Shown here: piece after piece, positions 16,334-24,646 of the stretch | Layout of the letters: every line of letters starts with the position of its first letter | Numbering within the stretch: position 1 is the first letter of the stretch | From: Streptacidiphilus albus JL83 | GTDB lineage: Bacteria; Actinomycetota; Actinomycetes; Streptomycetales; Streptomycetaceae | Assembly (NCBI RefSeq): GCF_000744705.1 | Contig: NZ_JQML01000001.1 | Coordinates: forward strand, 5,094,017-5,158,016 | Length of the DNA: 64,000 nt | Direction: 5' to 3' | Notes under the pieces: model-generated | The model's input: only the letters and a program-made list of their open reading frames with translations | Told to the model about the DNA's origin: nothing | Databases searched by the model: none | Program-made: the position numbers and the translations under genes

Positions 16334-17368
16334 TCAGGCCTCCGAGATCAGGCCCTCGCGGAGCGTGGCCAGGGTGCGGGTGAGCAGCCGGGAGACGTGC
16401 ATCTGCGAGATGCCGATCTCGTCGCCGATCTGCGACTGGGTCATGTTGCCGAAGAAGCGCAGCATGATGATCCGCCGCTCCCGGGCGGGCAGCCGGGCCA
16501 GCAGCGGCTTCAGCGACTCCCGGTACTCCACGCCCTCCATGGCGGCGTCCTCGTAGCCGAGGCGCTCGGCCAGCGGTCCGTCGCCGTCCTCGTCGGTCGG
16601 GGCGGTGTCCAGCGAGCTGGCGGTGTAGGCGTTGCCGACGGCGAGGCCCTCCACCACGTCCTCCTCGCTGACGCCCAGGCAGGCGGCCAACTCGGCGACG
16701 GTGGGCGAGCGGTCCAGCTTCTGCGAGAGCTCGTCGCCGGCCCGGGTGAGCGAGAGCCGCAGCTCCTGCAGCCGCCGGGGGACGCGGACGGACCAGCTGG
16801 TGTCGCGGAAGAAGCGCTTGATCTCGCCGATGATGGTGGGCATGGCGAAGGTCGGGAACTCGACGCCGCGCTCGTTGTCGAAGCGGTCGATGGCCTTGAT
16901 CAGACCGATGGTGCCGACCTGGATGATGTCCTCCATCGGCTCGTTGCGGCTGCGGAACCGGGCCGCGGCGTAGCGCACGAGCGGGAGGTTGAGTTCGATC
17001 AGGGTGTCGCGGACGTAGGTGTAGTCGCGGCACTCGGGCGTCAGCGTGGCGAAGCGCTGGAACAGCGAGCGGGAGAGGGTGCGGGTGTCGAGCCCGTCCC
17101 TCTCGACGACCGGGTCGCCGCCGTCGGCCGCCGCGGCGTCCGCCGGGGCGGCCTCCGTCAGCAGCACCGTCGGCGGGATGACGGTGCGTGAGATCACTGA
17201 CCGGTCCGCGACGGTCGGCACGGCGGCGGCCTTGACTGCGGTTTTGGAGAGGACGACGACCTCCGACAGCACGATGTCGGGCACCGCGTGCTCCGGTCCG
17301 ACCGCCCGGGGGGCGGGCAGGACCGACGTGGTGGAGTGAACCTCAGGGCTGCCCAGGTTTACGGACAC
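16334..17368 (-). CDS. RNA polymerase sigma factor, SigB/SigF/SigG group
   Basis: 344 residues. Region 2 is intact ([28 protein letters not shown] is the core of 2.1-2.2; FDNERGVEFPTFAMPTI is 2.3-2.4), region 3 reads [15 protein letters not shown], and region 4 ends [21 protein letters not shown], the helix-turn-helix for the -35 box. The ~100-residue N-terminal extension before RTLSRSLF is long and poorly ordered; a later start is possible. Streptomycetes use such sigma factors in sporulation and stress. It lies downstream of, and parallel to, a second sigma gene of the same group. No anti-sigma (RsbW-like) gene accompanies it. Confidence 0.92.
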   Translation of the reverse strand: MSVNLGSPEVHSTTSVLPAPRAVGPEHAVPDIVLSEVVVLSKTAVKAAAVPTVADRSVISRTVIPPTVLLTEAAPADAAAADGGDPVVERDGLDTRTLSRSLFQRFATLTPECRDYTYVRDTLIELNLPLVRYAAARFRSRNEPMEDIIQVGTIGLIKAIDRFDNERGVEFPTFAMPTIIGEIKRFFRDTSWSVRVPRRLQELRLSLTRAGDELSQKLDRSPTVAELAACLGVSEEDVVEGLAVGNAYTASSLDTAPTDEDGDGPLAERLGYEDAAMEGVEYRESLKPLLARLPARERRIIMLRFFGNMTQSQIGDEIGISQMHVSRLLTRTLATLREGLISEA

Positions 17369-17437
17369 GCTACCCCCTCATGTCTGCACAACTGTCGAAG
17401 AGTCGACAAGACGACGACTCGATGTACCTCCACTGGG

Positions 17438-17464
17438 ATACCGGCACAGCATCCCCTGCAAACC
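17438..17464 (-). promoter_or_regulatory. Candidate SigB/SigF-type promoter of the sigma factor gene
   Basis: On the minus strand GGTTT (17460-17464) is followed 17 bp later by GGTAT (17438-17442), resembling the GTTT and GGGTAT elements read by this sigma group. It lies about 70 bp before the start at 17368, which would allow autoregulation. Weak by-eye match. Confidence 0.3.
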
Positions 17465-17574
17465 CGAACAGGACCAGATGTCACGCGGCGGTAACGTGTC
17501 GTCAGGCCTGGTTTGGCTTGGAGTGCGAGGGAAAACGGCTGCTTCTGGGCCGGTCACGGGTGCTGCGGGGGAGG

Positions 17575-18408
17575 CTAGTGTTCCCAGGAGTTGCTGTTGC
17601 GCAACCGCGTGAAGATCCTTGCCAGCAGCCGGGATACGTGCATTTGCGACATTCCGAGCTCGGTGCTGATCTGCGACTGCGTCAGATTGCCGAAGAAGCG
17701 CAGCATCACGATCTGCCGCTCCCGCTCGGGCAGCTGGACCAGCAGGTGCCGGACCATGTCCCGATGCTCCACATGGGTGAGGGTCGCGTCCTCGTAGCCG
17801 AGGCGGTCGAGCAGGGCGAGCCCGCCGTCGTGCTCCTGTGCCGCCTCCAGCGAGGTGGCGTTGTAGGCCCGTCCGGCGTCCAGGCAGGCCCGGACGTCCT
17901 CCTCCGGGATCCGCAGGTTGGCGGCGATCTCCGGAATCTTGGGCATCCGGCCGTGGGCGACCGTCAGGTCCTCCATCGCGGCGCTGACCTGGACCCACAG
18001 CTCCTGGAGCCGGCGCGGCACGTGCATGGTGCGGACGTTGTCGCGGAAGTACCGCTTGATCTCGCCGAGGATGGTCGGCAGGGCGTAGGTGGGGAACTGG
18101 ACGCCGCGGGTCGGGTCGAACCGGTCGATCGCGTTGATCAGCCCGATGGTGCCGACCTGGACCACGTCCTCCATCGGCTCGCTGCGGCCCCGGAAGCGGG
18201 CGGCGGCGTAGCGGACCAGCGGCAGGTTGACCTCGATCAGTGCGGCCCTGACCCGCTCGCGCTCGGGGGCCCCGGGCGGCAGCTCGGCCAGCCGTTCGAA
18301 CAGGACCCGAGTGAGGGTGCGCACATCCACCCGTGACTGGTCCACGGGGACGGCGGCCGCGGGTGCGTCACCCTCGTCCTTCGCGCTCCCCTGTGTCTGC
18401 ACCGACAC
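17575..18408 (-). CDS. Second RNA polymerase sigma factor of the SigB/SigF group
   Basis: 277 residues from a GTG at 18408, with GAGGGG five bases upstream; an ATG at 18459 in frame is the alternative. Regions 2-4 are complete: [57 protein letters not shown] and [22 protein letters not shown]. It is a clear paralogue of the gene at 16334 but differs in region 3 (VRTMHVPRR against WSVRVPRR) and has a much shorter N-terminus. Tandem sigF/sigN-type genes at this place are known in streptomycetes. Upstream lies an inverted repeat at 18474. Confidence 0.92.
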   Translation of the reverse strand: MSVQTQGSAKDEGDAPAAAVPVDQSRVDVRTLTRVLFERLAELPPGAPERERVRAALIEVNLPLVRYAAARFRGRSEPMEDVVQVGTIGLINAIDRFDPTRGVQFPTYALPTILGEIKRYFRDNVRTMHVPRRLQELWVQVSAAMEDLTVAHGRMPKIPEIAANLRIPEEDVRACLDAGRAYNATSLEAAQEHDGGLALLDRLGYEDATLTHVEHRDMVRHLLVQLPERERQIVMLRFFGNLTQSQISTELGMSQMHVSRLLARIFTRLRNSNSWEH

Positions 18409-18473
18409 GCCGCCCCTCGCGAGCTCCCAAGAGGCGCAACGCGTGCCCCAGTCCACCATCCGGCAAACCGGTC

Positions 18474-18497
18474 ATAGCATCACAAGACACATGCTAT
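18474..18497. promoter_or_regulatory. Inverted repeat upstream of the second sigma factor gene
   Basis: ATAGCAT and ATGCTAT are perfect 7-bp arms separated by 10 bases, half-sites 17 bp apart, 15 bp before the upstream start option at 18459. AT-richer than its surroundings, so a regulator site is plausible. Confidence 0.4.
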
Positions 18498-18615
18498 CGG
18501 GGCAAGCACCGCATACAGGTGTGTTGGTGGGAACTGTTCGGGGGAGTGAACGAAAGCCGCCGTCCGGCGGTGCCGCGGCCGATCCGGCCGCCCGTTCGGC
18601 CACCCCCCGGCCCGG

Positions 18616-18909
18616 TCAGACCTCGATGTCCGCGATCACCCAGGTCGCGAAGGCCTTCCACAGGGAGACGCCGGCCTGGTGCGCGGGGTGGACCAGGTAC
18701 GCCTGGAGCGCGGCGGCGTCGTCGACGAGGCTGTTGATCGCGAAGTCGTAGGCGATGTCACGGTCGGTGACGTTCCACCCGCACTCCCATTCGCGCAGTT
18801 CGATGATCTTCGTGCCCAGCTCGGCGAAGACCTCGGCGCCTTCGACGACTCGCGGGTCGTCCCTGGTGACGCCCTCGTTGAGCTTGAAAAGGACCAGGTG
18901 GCGGATCAT
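18616..18909 (-). CDS. Dabb-family stress-responsive alpha/beta barrel protein
   Basis: 97 residues, start ATG at 18909 after GAGGAGC. Opens MIRHLVLFKLNEGV, the hallmark first strand of the Dabb (stress-responsive A/B barrel) fold, then LREWECGWNVTDRDIAYDF and a C-terminal YLVHPAHQAG segment whose His residues are conserved in the family. These small dimeric proteins form a ferredoxin-like barrel; a few are enzymes (polyketide cyclase or decarboxylase type), most are unassigned. It lies between the sigma pair and a tiny membrane protein gene, both on the same strand. Confidence 0.85.
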   Translation of the reverse strand: MIRHLVLFKLNEGVTRDDPRVVEGAEVFAELGTKIIELREWECGWNVTDRDIAYDFAINSLVDDAAALQAYLVHPAHQAGVSLWKAFATWVIADIEV

Positions 18910-18947
18910 CGGGCGCTCCTCGGACGGTTGATCGAGATCTCCCGAGA

Positions 18948-19112
18948 CTACTTCACCAGGCTGGTCATGAAGGTGCCCACCGACTTGGCCGCGTTCGATA
19001 TCCCGGTGAAGCCGACCTGGACCAGCGAGGCCGCGCGTACGGGCGAGGTGATGATCGTGTAGAGCACAAAGATGACCAGTAGATACATCGCGATCTTCCT
19101 TGCCTGCCCCAT
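18948..19112 (-). CDS. 54-residue membrane protein
   Basis: Not a recognised family; resembles a small protein conserved beside this sigma locus in streptomycetes. The ATG at 19112 opens MGQARKIAMYLLVIFVLYTI, one membrane helix with a positively charged cytoplasmic N-terminus, followed by an amphipathic, small-residue C-terminus (GFTGISNAAKSVGTFM). A GGGAGG lies 11 bases upstream. It is 38 bp ahead of the Dabb gene, so they may be co-transcribed. Confidence 0.7.
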   Translation of the reverse strand: MGQARKIAMYLLVIFVLYTIITSPVRAASLVQVGFTGISNAAKSVGTFMTSLVK

Positions 19113-19404
19113 GACCCCGTCCGCCTCCCTGGTGCACCCGCCGTGCCACCCCTGCCGCGCTACCCCTGTTGGCCGAAGCCTAGCGCCGAAGGCCGTTCAT
19201 ATGACCGGTCTGCCGGGCATCGGGTGTTCCGGTGCCCCTGCGGTCCCAGGGGTAACGAGCGTGTCAGGACGGTGGGTCATAAGTCCTGCCAAATCGGGTC
19301 CAATGCCGGATGCGCGACGCATGTTCGTGTAGCAGAGTTGGTGGTGTACCGAGCGGGTCTGGCAGGAACCTCCCGGTATGAGGATCCGGAACCCCCGCTG
19401 TGGG
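19113..19404. other. Intergenic region before the structured RNA
   Basis: No coding sequence stands out. It must hold the promoter for the 54-residue protein (reading left; a TAGGCT lies about 70 bp upstream of its start) and that of the structured element (reading right). Neither can be fixed with confidence. Confidence 0.45.
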
Positions 19405-19565
19405 ACCGGCGCCGCGACTTCCCCCGACGCGGCCCGGTTGTGGGGTTCCGCCCAGGGGGGCGGCTTGTCCCCCCGCAACCGCCCCCCTGCCAACCTCAGG
19501 TCCGCAAGGACCGTGAGCCTCTTCCCCGGGCAGATGGTGGTCAACCCGAGGAAGGGGCCCTTTTG
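19405..19565 (+). ncRNA. Candidate structured RNA with C-rich hairpin loops (6C-like)
   Basis: Four successive hairpins on the + strand. H1 (19405-19438): ACCGG/CCGGT plus GCCGCG/CGCGGC with one bulge, loop holding CCCCC. H2 (19453-19489): perfect 11-bp CAGGGGGGCGG/CCGCCCCCCTG, 15-base loop holding CCCCCC. H3 (19495-19517): GGTCC/GGACC closed by GCAA and extended by CTCA/TGAG. H4 (19521-19554): CTTCCCCGGG/CCCGAGGAAG with one mismatch, followed by GGGGCCCTTTT, a plausible terminator. Two hairpins with C-run loops are the description of the actinobacterial 6C RNA; the H3/H4 tail is not part of that model as I know it. Strand chosen from the terminal T-run. Confidence 0.45.
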
Positions 19566-19654
19566 CGTTCCCGGCCGCCCGCCCGGCCGCCCGCCCGGCT
19601 GCTAACCGCCCCCGACTTCCGCCCGCCCCGACTGCCGCCGGCCCCGACCGGGGC

Positions 19655-20815
19655 TCAGGCTGCCGACCCGCTGTCTGGTGACAGCGCCGTCGTCGCCGCC
19701 CCGGCGGGCGTCAGCCGCTGCGCGGGGTCGGCCGGGCCGGTGGGCGCGAACCGCACCAGCAACATGGCCGCGTCGTCGTCGAGCGGGCCGGAGGTGTGCG
19801 CGGTGAGTGCCCGGCGCAGGCCGTCCAGGCCGTCGTGCAGGTCGTCCGCGTCGAGCAGGTGCGCGTGGTCGGGGACCGGGAAGAACTCGCCGGCCGCGTC
19901 CCTGGCCTCGGCCGCGCCGTCGGTGTAGAGCAGCACCCGGTCGCCCGGCCGCAGCACCGCCGTGCAGCGCCCGGGCTCGGAGTCGCCCAGCGAGCCGAGG
20001 CCCAGCGGCAGGCCGGGCACGGCAGGCTCGGCGAACTCGGTGGTGCCCTCGGCCCGGCGGATCAGCGGCGCCGGGTGGCCGTAGTTCAGCACGGTGACCT
20101 CACCGTCGTCGCGGCACTCGACCAGGACGGCGGTGACGAACTCCTCGCTGTCGCTCCGGCGTCCCAGCGCCCGTTCGAGCCGCGCGCCCACCTGCTCCAG
20201 CGTGGCGGCCTCCGGTGCGGCCTCGCGGAACGCGCCCAGGACGGTGGCCGCGCTGCGCACCCCGTCCAGCCCCTTGCCCTGGACGTCCCCGACCACCGCG
20301 CGCAGGCCGCCCGGGATCGGCACGGCCTCGTAGAGGTCGCCGCCGATCGTGGCCGTGGCGGCGGCCGAGGTGTAGGAGAAGGCGAGGTCGAGACCGCCGA
20401 TGCGGGCCGGCACCGGGCGGAGGATGACCTGCTGGGCGACGTCCGCGACCATCCGCACCTCGGCGAGTTCGCGTTCGGCGTTCTGCCGCTCCTGCTCGGA
20501 CCTGGTGCGCATCGAGGCGGCGTAGGCCGCCGCGGCGGTGACGGCGGCGACCGCCACATAGGCGACCACGCCCCGGGCCTGGAACTCCAGGCCGTTGGCG
20601 GTCGCCATCACGAAGCAGACCAGCAGCGCGACGACGCCCGACAGCAGCACCCGGAGCAGGCTGCGGTTGGCCGAGGCCAGGGCGGGGCCGATCGAGCAGA
20701 GCGGGAGCAGAACGATGTCGTCGCCGGCCGCCAGGTCGCCCACGACCGCACCCGCGAGTGCGGCGTAGGGCAGAACGGTGGTGACCGTGTCCCGCAGCCT
20801 GCCGCGCGAATGCAT
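19655..20815 (-). CDS. Membrane-bound PP2C/SpoIIE-type serine phosphatase
   Basis: 386 residues from ATG 20815 (GGGAG upstream). The N-terminal ~110 residues hold three to four membrane helices (LPYAALAGAVVGDLAAG, LLSGVVALLVCFVMA, VVAYVAVAAVTAAAAYA), then a short coiled coil (SEQERQNAERELAEV), and from ~155 the SpoIIE phosphatase domain: GGDLYEAVPIPGGLRAVVGDVQGKG (split: GGDLYE and GDVQGKG are the metal-binding motifs), YGHPAPLI, LLYTDGAAEARD, and DDDAAMLLVRF. Enzymes of this kind dephosphorylate anti-anti-sigma factors. Two SigF-type sigma genes lie 1.2 kb away, so a link is tempting but inferred. Confidence 0.9.
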   Translation of the reverse strand: MHSRGRLRDTVTTVLPYAALAGAVVGDLAAGDDIVLLPLCSIGPALASANRSLLRVLLSGVVALLVCFVMATANGLEFQARGVVAYVAVAAVTAAAAYAASMRTRSEQERQNAERELAEVRMVADVAQQVILRPVPARIGGLDLAFSYTSAAATATIGGDLYEAVPIPGGLRAVVGDVQGKGLDGVRSAATVLGAFREAAPEAATLEQVGARLERALGRRSDSEEFVTAVLVECRDDGEVTVLNYGHPAPLIRRAEGTTEFAEPAVPGLPLGLGSLGDSEPGRCTAVLRPGDRVLLYTDGAAEARDAAGEFFPVPDHAHLLDADDLHDGLDGLRRALTAHTSGPLDDDAAMLLVRFAPTGPADPAQRLTPAGAATTALSPDSGSAA

Positions 20816-20966
20816 GTGGTGTCTCCCGTCTCCCTGGGGCCGGCCTGTCTCCGCTCCGTCGCCCGGCGTGGGGCAGACGGGCGTCAAGCCAAGGGTACCT
20901 AAACCGGGCAAAAGCCAGTTTTGCCCTTGTCTCGTCCTGACTGGCCCGTCGAGCGTCCGGTGCTGT

Positions 20967-21293
20967 TCAGCCGAGGAAGTCGACGCGATCGATCAGGCCC
21001 TCGCGAACCCGGTAGGCCACCAGGGTGCGGATCGGATCGGCGGCCACGCCGTGGGCCAGTTCGTGGTCGACCACCCAGTCGCCCTCGCCGAGCCGCCCCA
21101 GGATCTCGGCCCGGCAGCGGCCCTGGGCGAATTGCCCGGTGTAGTGGTCGCGCAGGGCCTGGCGGCCCTGCAGCAGACTGCCGTCACGCCGCTGGATGAG
21201 GACGTCCTCGGCATAGGCGGCGGCGAAGGCGTCGATGTCGTGGCTGTTGTAGGCGGTGAGCTGCTGCTCGACCACCGCGCGCGGATCGGTCAT
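20967..21293 (-). CDS. SnoaL/NTF2-like protein (steroid isomerase fold)
   Basis: 108 residues. VEQQLTAYNSHDIDAFAAAYAEDVLIQ is the first helix of the SnoaL-like/NTF2 fold; VDHELAHGVAADPIRTLVAYRVREGLIDRV gives the closing sheet. The nearest described group is the nuclear-transport-factor-2 family of small bacterial proteins (COG4538 type); activity unknown. Parallel to and 41 bp downstream of the M20 hydrolase gene, so likely in one operon. Confidence 0.8.
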   Translation of the reverse strand: MTDPRAVVEQQLTAYNSHDIDAFAAAYAEDVLIQRRDGSLLQGRQALRDHYTGQFAQGRCRAEILGRLGEGDWVVDHELAHGVAADPIRTLVAYRVREGLIDRVDFLG

Positions 21294-21334
21294 GTGCGTG
21301 ATCAGTCCTAACCCGGGTGAATCTGACGGATGGT

Positions 21335-22519
21335 TCAGAGGGCGAGACGGCGGGTGGCGAGTTCGGCGTAGAGCGCGGCGCCGTCGGAGAGCACCGCGTC
21401 GTCGAACTCCGCGTAGGGCGAGTGGTTGAGCGGCAGGTTGTCGAGGTCGGCCCCCTTCGGCGCGGCGCCGAGCCACGCGAACGAGCCCGGAACGGCCTCC
21501 AGTACCCGGGAGAAGTCCTCCGCCCCGGTCATCGGGTTCGGCATCGGCTGGTAGCGCTCCTCGCCGAAGACCTCCCGGACGGTGTCCGCCAGGAAGTCGG
21601 TCTCGGCCCCGTCGGTCACGGTCACCGGGTACCCGGGGAGGTACTCGACCTCGGCCCGTAGGCCGTGGGCGGCGGCGATGGCCCTGGCCAGCTCCACCAC
21701 GCTGTCGGCGACCTTGGCCCGCGCCTCGGCGGAGAAGGTGCGCACGGTCGCCTCGAACCGGGCGGTCTCGGGGATGATGTTGCGCTGGGTGCCCGCCTGG
21801 AGCAGCCCGACGGTGACCACCACCGGATCGAACACGTCGAAGCGGCGGGTCACCATGGTCTGCAGGGCGGTGACCATCTCGCAGGCCGCCGGGACGGGGT
21901 CCTTGGCCCGATGCGGCGCCGAGCCGTGGCCGCCGGCGCCGTGGACGGTGACGTTCAGCGCGTCGGAGGCGGCCAGGATCGGCCCGCGCCGGGACCTGAA
22001 CTCCCCCTGCGGCATGGCCGACGCCACGTGCAGGGCGTAGGCGGCGACCGGGCGTCGGCCCGCCGCGTCCAGCACGCCCTCGGCCAGCATGGCGCCGGCT
22101 CCGTCCCAACCCTCCTCGCCGGGCTGGAACATGAGGACCACGTCGCCGTGGAGCTGCTCCCGCCGTGCGGCCAGCAGGTGCGCGGCGCCCGCGAGCATGG
22201 CGGTGTGCAGGTCGTGTCCGCAGGCGTGCATGGCGCCGTTGCCGGCGGCGAACGGCAGGGGGGCCTTCTCGGCGATCGGCAGGCCGTCCATGTCGGCGCG
22301 CAGCAGCACCGCCGGACCCGGTCGGCCGCCGCGCAGCACGGCGGTGACCGAACTCAGCGCGGAGCCCAGGCTCACCTCCAGCGGCAGTCCGTCGAGGGCC
22401 TGCAGCACCCGCTCCTGGGTGCGCGGCAGGGCGAGGCCCAACTCGGGGATCCGGTGGAGGTCGTGGCGGAGCCGGATCAGGTCCGGGGCCAGCCCTAGAG
22501 CGTCGTCGTACAGGGACAC
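21335..22519 (-). CDS. M20 family amidohydrolase (N-acyl-amino-acid or peptide hydrolase)
   Basis: 394 residues from ATG 22519. Dizinc hydrolase: ADMDGLPI and MHACGHDLHTAML carry the metal ligands and catalytic Asp, FQPGEEGWDGA holds the catalytic Glu, and the dimerisation domain starts near GAGGHGSAPHRAKDP. GAEDFSRVL supplies the last ligand region. It matches the amidohydrolase (IAA-amino acid/hippurate hydrolase, AmhX) branch, not DapE. Divergent from an Lrp regulator across a spacer with a perfect palindrome, suggesting amino-acid-responsive control; the SnoaL-like gene follows it. Confidence 0.9.
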   Translation of the reverse strand: MSLYDDALGLAPDLIRLRHDLHRIPELGLALPRTQERVLQALDGLPLEVSLGSALSSVTAVLRGGRPGPAVLLRADMDGLPIAEKAPLPFAAGNGAMHACGHDLHTAMLAGAAHLLAARREQLHGDVVLMFQPGEEGWDGAGAMLAEGVLDAAGRRPVAAYALHVASAMPQGEFRSRRGPILAASDALNVTVHGAGGHGSAPHRAKDPVPAACEMVTALQTMVTRRFDVFDPVVVTVGLLQAGTQRNIIPETARFEATVRTFSAEARAKVADSVVELARAIAAAHGLRAEVEYLPGYPVTVTDGAETDFLADTVREVFGEERYQPMPNPMTGAEDFSRVLEAVPGSFAWLGAAPKGADLDNLPLNHSPYAEFDDAVLSDGAALYAELATRRLAL

Positions 22520-22593
22520 GGGTACCTCCGTCGAAACCGCCGGTGGCGGGAGTTTGCGCAGAGCGATCTTGTTCCGTGATTCTGGGTGTTACG

Positions 22594-22608
22594 GCGGGAA
22601 TCTCCCGC
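22594..22608. promoter_or_regulatory. Palindrome in the M20/Lrp divergent region
   Basis: GCGGGA-ATC-TCCCGC is a perfect 6-3-6 palindrome between the divergent starts at 22519 and 22628. Length and position fit an Lrp/AsnC operator for autoregulation and control of the hydrolase. Confidence 0.5.
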
Positions 22609-22627
22609 GATTTCGCAGGATCACACC

Positions 22628-23746
22628 ATGAAGAGGCCCTCCGATGAACGAATCCACCGGCGGTCGACGGTGACCGGCGCCGATGTGACCGTGGACGAGC
22701 TGGACCTCGCCCTGGTGAACGCGCTGCAGCTGCGGCCCCGGGCACCCTGGTCGCTGCTCGCCCAGACCCTCGGGATCAGCCCGGTCACCGCTGCCCGCCG
22801 CTGGCGACGGCTCTCGGAGGCCGGGATCGCCTGGGTGACCGCCTACGGCCTGCCGCACCCCGAGGACCGCGGCTGCGTCGCCTACCTCGACCTCGACTGC
22901 GCTCCCGACCGGCTCCGGCAGATCGCCGACGACCTGGCCGAGGACCCGCACGTGATGAGCATCGAGCACCACTCCCAGGGCTGCGACCTCGTCGTCACCG
23001 CGGCCTTCACCGACCTGGCGGCGGTCTCCCGGTACACCACCGAGCGGCTCGGCCGGCTCCCCGGGGTCAACGCCGTCCGCGTCCACCTGGCGACCGGCTT
23101 CTACGCCGAGGGGATTCGTTGGCGACTGGACTCACTGGACCCCGCCCAGCGCGTGGAGCTGCACGGCGATCACCCGTCGGGCGCCGGGCCACTGTCCGGA
23201 GCGCGAGCCGAAGTCCGGGAGGAGGACCGGGAGTTGCTGATCAGACTGGGCGTCGACGGCCGCCTCGACCAGGCCGAGCTGGCCGCCGCCACCGGGCTCA
23301 GCCCGTCCACGCTGCGCCGCCGCCTGGACCGGCTGGCCGCCACCGACACGATCCGCTTCCGCTGCGAGATCGCCGCCCGCGATGCCGGCCGACCGGTGAT
23401 GGCGACCTTCCGGGCCGACCTTCCCCCGGACCGGTTCGAGGAGGTCGGCCCCCAACTCGCCAGGCTCCCCGAGATCCGGCTGTGCGTGTCCGTCACCGGC
23501 GCCCACAACCTCATCCTCTCCGTCTGGCAGCGCTCGCTCGCCGACGTACAGCGACTGGAGTCCGCCCTCGCCCGGAGGTTCCCCGACCTGCGGGTGGCCG
23601 AGCGCCGCGTGTCACTGCGCACCGTGAAGCGGATGGGCCGGATCCTCGACGCGGACGGACGCGCGCTCCGCGCCGTCCCGATGGACATCTGGCGGGACCC
23701 GACCCCGGTCCCCGCGCCGCACCCCGGTCGGGACCGGAACGCGTGA
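22628..23746 (+). CDS. Lrp/AsnC regulator with two HTH and two ligand domains
   Basis: 372 residues, roughly twice the normal Lrp length. First half: HTH (VDELDLALVNALQLRPRAPW, then LAQTLGISPVTAARRWRRL) and an AsnC-type ligand domain (GCVAYLDLDC, VMSIEHHSQGCDLVV). Second half repeats the pattern: EDRELLIRLGVDGR, LAAATGLSPSTLRRRLDRL and VMATFRADLPPDRF to HNLILSVW. Such tandem double-Lrp proteins are common in streptomycetes. Divergent from the M20 hydrolase. The last codons and stop lie inside the first att-like repeat, whose terminator stem begins at 23742. Confidence 0.9.
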   Translation: MKRPSDERIHRRSTVTGADVTVDELDLALVNALQLRPRAPWSLLAQTLGISPVTAARRWRRLSEAGIAWVTAYGLPHPEDRGCVAYLDLDCAPDRLRQIADDLAEDPHVMSIEHHSQGCDLVVTAAFTDLAAVSRYTTERLGRLPGVNAVRVHLATGFYAEGIRWRLDSLDPAQRVELHGDHPSGAGPLSGARAEVREEDRELLIRLGVDGRLDQAELAAATGLSPSTLRRRLDRLAATDTIRFRCEIAARDAGRPVMATFRADLPPDRFEEVGPQLARLPEIRLCVSVTGAHNLILSVWQRSLADVQRLESALARRFPDLRVAERRVSLRTVKRMGRILDADGRALRAVPMDIWRDPTPVPAPHPGRDRNA

Positions 23747-23850
23747 GGCCCCGACCGTCACCGGTCGGGGCCTCACGTCTGTCCTGCTCAGAGCAGTAGC
23801 GGTGGGATTCGAACCCACGGTGAAGGTGCCCCACACACACGCTTTCGAGG
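23732..23850 (-). repeat. att-like repeat copy 1: tRNA-Ser(CGA) 3' half plus terminator (left edge of island)
   Basis: Direct copy of the 3' part of tRNA-Ser(CGA) at 32850 with its terminator. It contains the stem CGTGAGGCCCCGACCG/CGGTCGGGGCCTCACG, the acceptor 3' strand, T-arm and anticodon loop up to TTTCGAGG, and then departs from the tRNA. The remnant tRNA piece is 23794-23850. An acceptor base is changed (CAGTAGCG for CGGTAGCG) and the variable arm has drifted, so this is the most degenerate copy. Confidence 0.9.
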
Positions 23851-24343
23851 TCTGCACCTGGGTTCTGCGGGCGGTTCGCCATGATCCACAGCTGTTCGCC
23901 TCGGTTCATTACCGCAGGTCAGGCGGGCTCGGCTCGACATCAAGGCCGTAGCCGGACGAGCGCGGACAGCGGCGGATGAGACTGCAGACAGCCAAGACCG
24001 ACTCGGCTCAGCCGATCACTGCCTCGGGCCGCTGTTCACGACGGCCAGGTGGACCATCGCCACAGGATGTACGCCGCTGAGACGAAGAAGATCACCGCCT
24101 CGACGTCCACGGCGCGCATCCACTTCCAGATCCTCCTCAACGGTGCACCATTCCCTGCTGTCTGGCCGACTGTGCCAGCGGGGTCGCGGCACGGATTCCT
24201 CGGACGAGGACGCGCCCGCCGGCAAGGGGGGCGAACATGAATGCGACCGGGGCTGCGCCGGTCCGCCGCCGGGCCCGGTCCTGCGCGGACGCGGTGGGCG
24301 GCAACCGCGCACGCCTGCCGGGCTCCGGGCGTGGGCGGGGTGG
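23851..24343. other. Left end of unit A, no clear gene
   Basis: The first ~45 bases (TCTGCACCTGGGTTCTG onwards) are about 80-85% identical to the bases following copy 2 at 30993, so they are the left end shared by both integrated units. Beyond that there is decayed sequence and one doubtful small frame (24036-24119). No integrase, excisionase or replication gene is seen. Confidence 0.6.
24036..24119 (-). CDS. Possible 27-residue membrane peptide
   Basis: ATG at 24119 gives MRAVDVEAVIFFVSAAYILW and seven more residues: a single hydrophobic helix ending with Trp-rich residues. A GAGGAGG lies 12 bases upstream, a little far. It could be a real micro-protein or the end of a decayed membrane protein. 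Doubtful. Confidence 0.25.
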   Translation of the reverse strand: MRAVDVEAVIFFVSAAYILWRWSTWPS

Positions 24344-24520
24344 CTAGGACGCGTCCTTCTCGCCGCGCACCAGCCACAGGCCGACTCCGGTGGCGAGGGC
24401 GACCACGCCCGACACAGCCCGGCTGATGATCTCGGTGGTTCCGCTGAGGTCGGCGAAGTTGGTGAAGTAGACGGCCGCGCAGAGAGCGATGACGAACAGA
24501 ATCCAGAGCGTGGCCTTCAT
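24344..24520 (-). CDS. 58-residue two-helix membrane protein
   Basis: Unrecognised. ATG at 24520, with AGGAGG nine bases upstream, a strong ribosome site that supports it being real. Two hydrophobic segments: WILFVIALCAAVYFTNF and AVSGVVALATGVGLWLV, joined by a short polar loop (ADLSGTTEIISR), then a charged tail RGEKDAS. Divergent from the sensor kinase; the palindrome at 24647 lies between them, so it may belong to the same regulon. Confidence 0.6.
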   Translation of the reverse strand: MKATLWILFVIALCAAVYFTNFADLSGTTEIISRAVSGVVALATGVGLWLVRGEKDAS

Positions 24521-24646
24521 GGGGTGGTGCCTCCTGTGTTGAGCTGAAAAGTGATCGGCAGCTTTGGTCTGGGGGCTGCCTCCCTTACGTCATCCACTCT
24601 GCCCGTGCGCTCGGGCGCACACATCAGAGCAGTCCCCCCGATCAAT

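Noticed and set aside
19405-19565. SRP RNA or RNase P RNA
   Set aside because: The conserved SRP loop and the RNase P conserved core sequences are absent; the AGGTCCGCAAGGACC hairpin is a simple perfect stem.
23794-23850. Possible extra tRNA-Ser genes at 23.8 kb and 30.9 kb
   Set aside because: Only the 3' half from the anticodon loop onward is present; D-arm and acceptor 5' strand are missing, so no cloverleaf can form.
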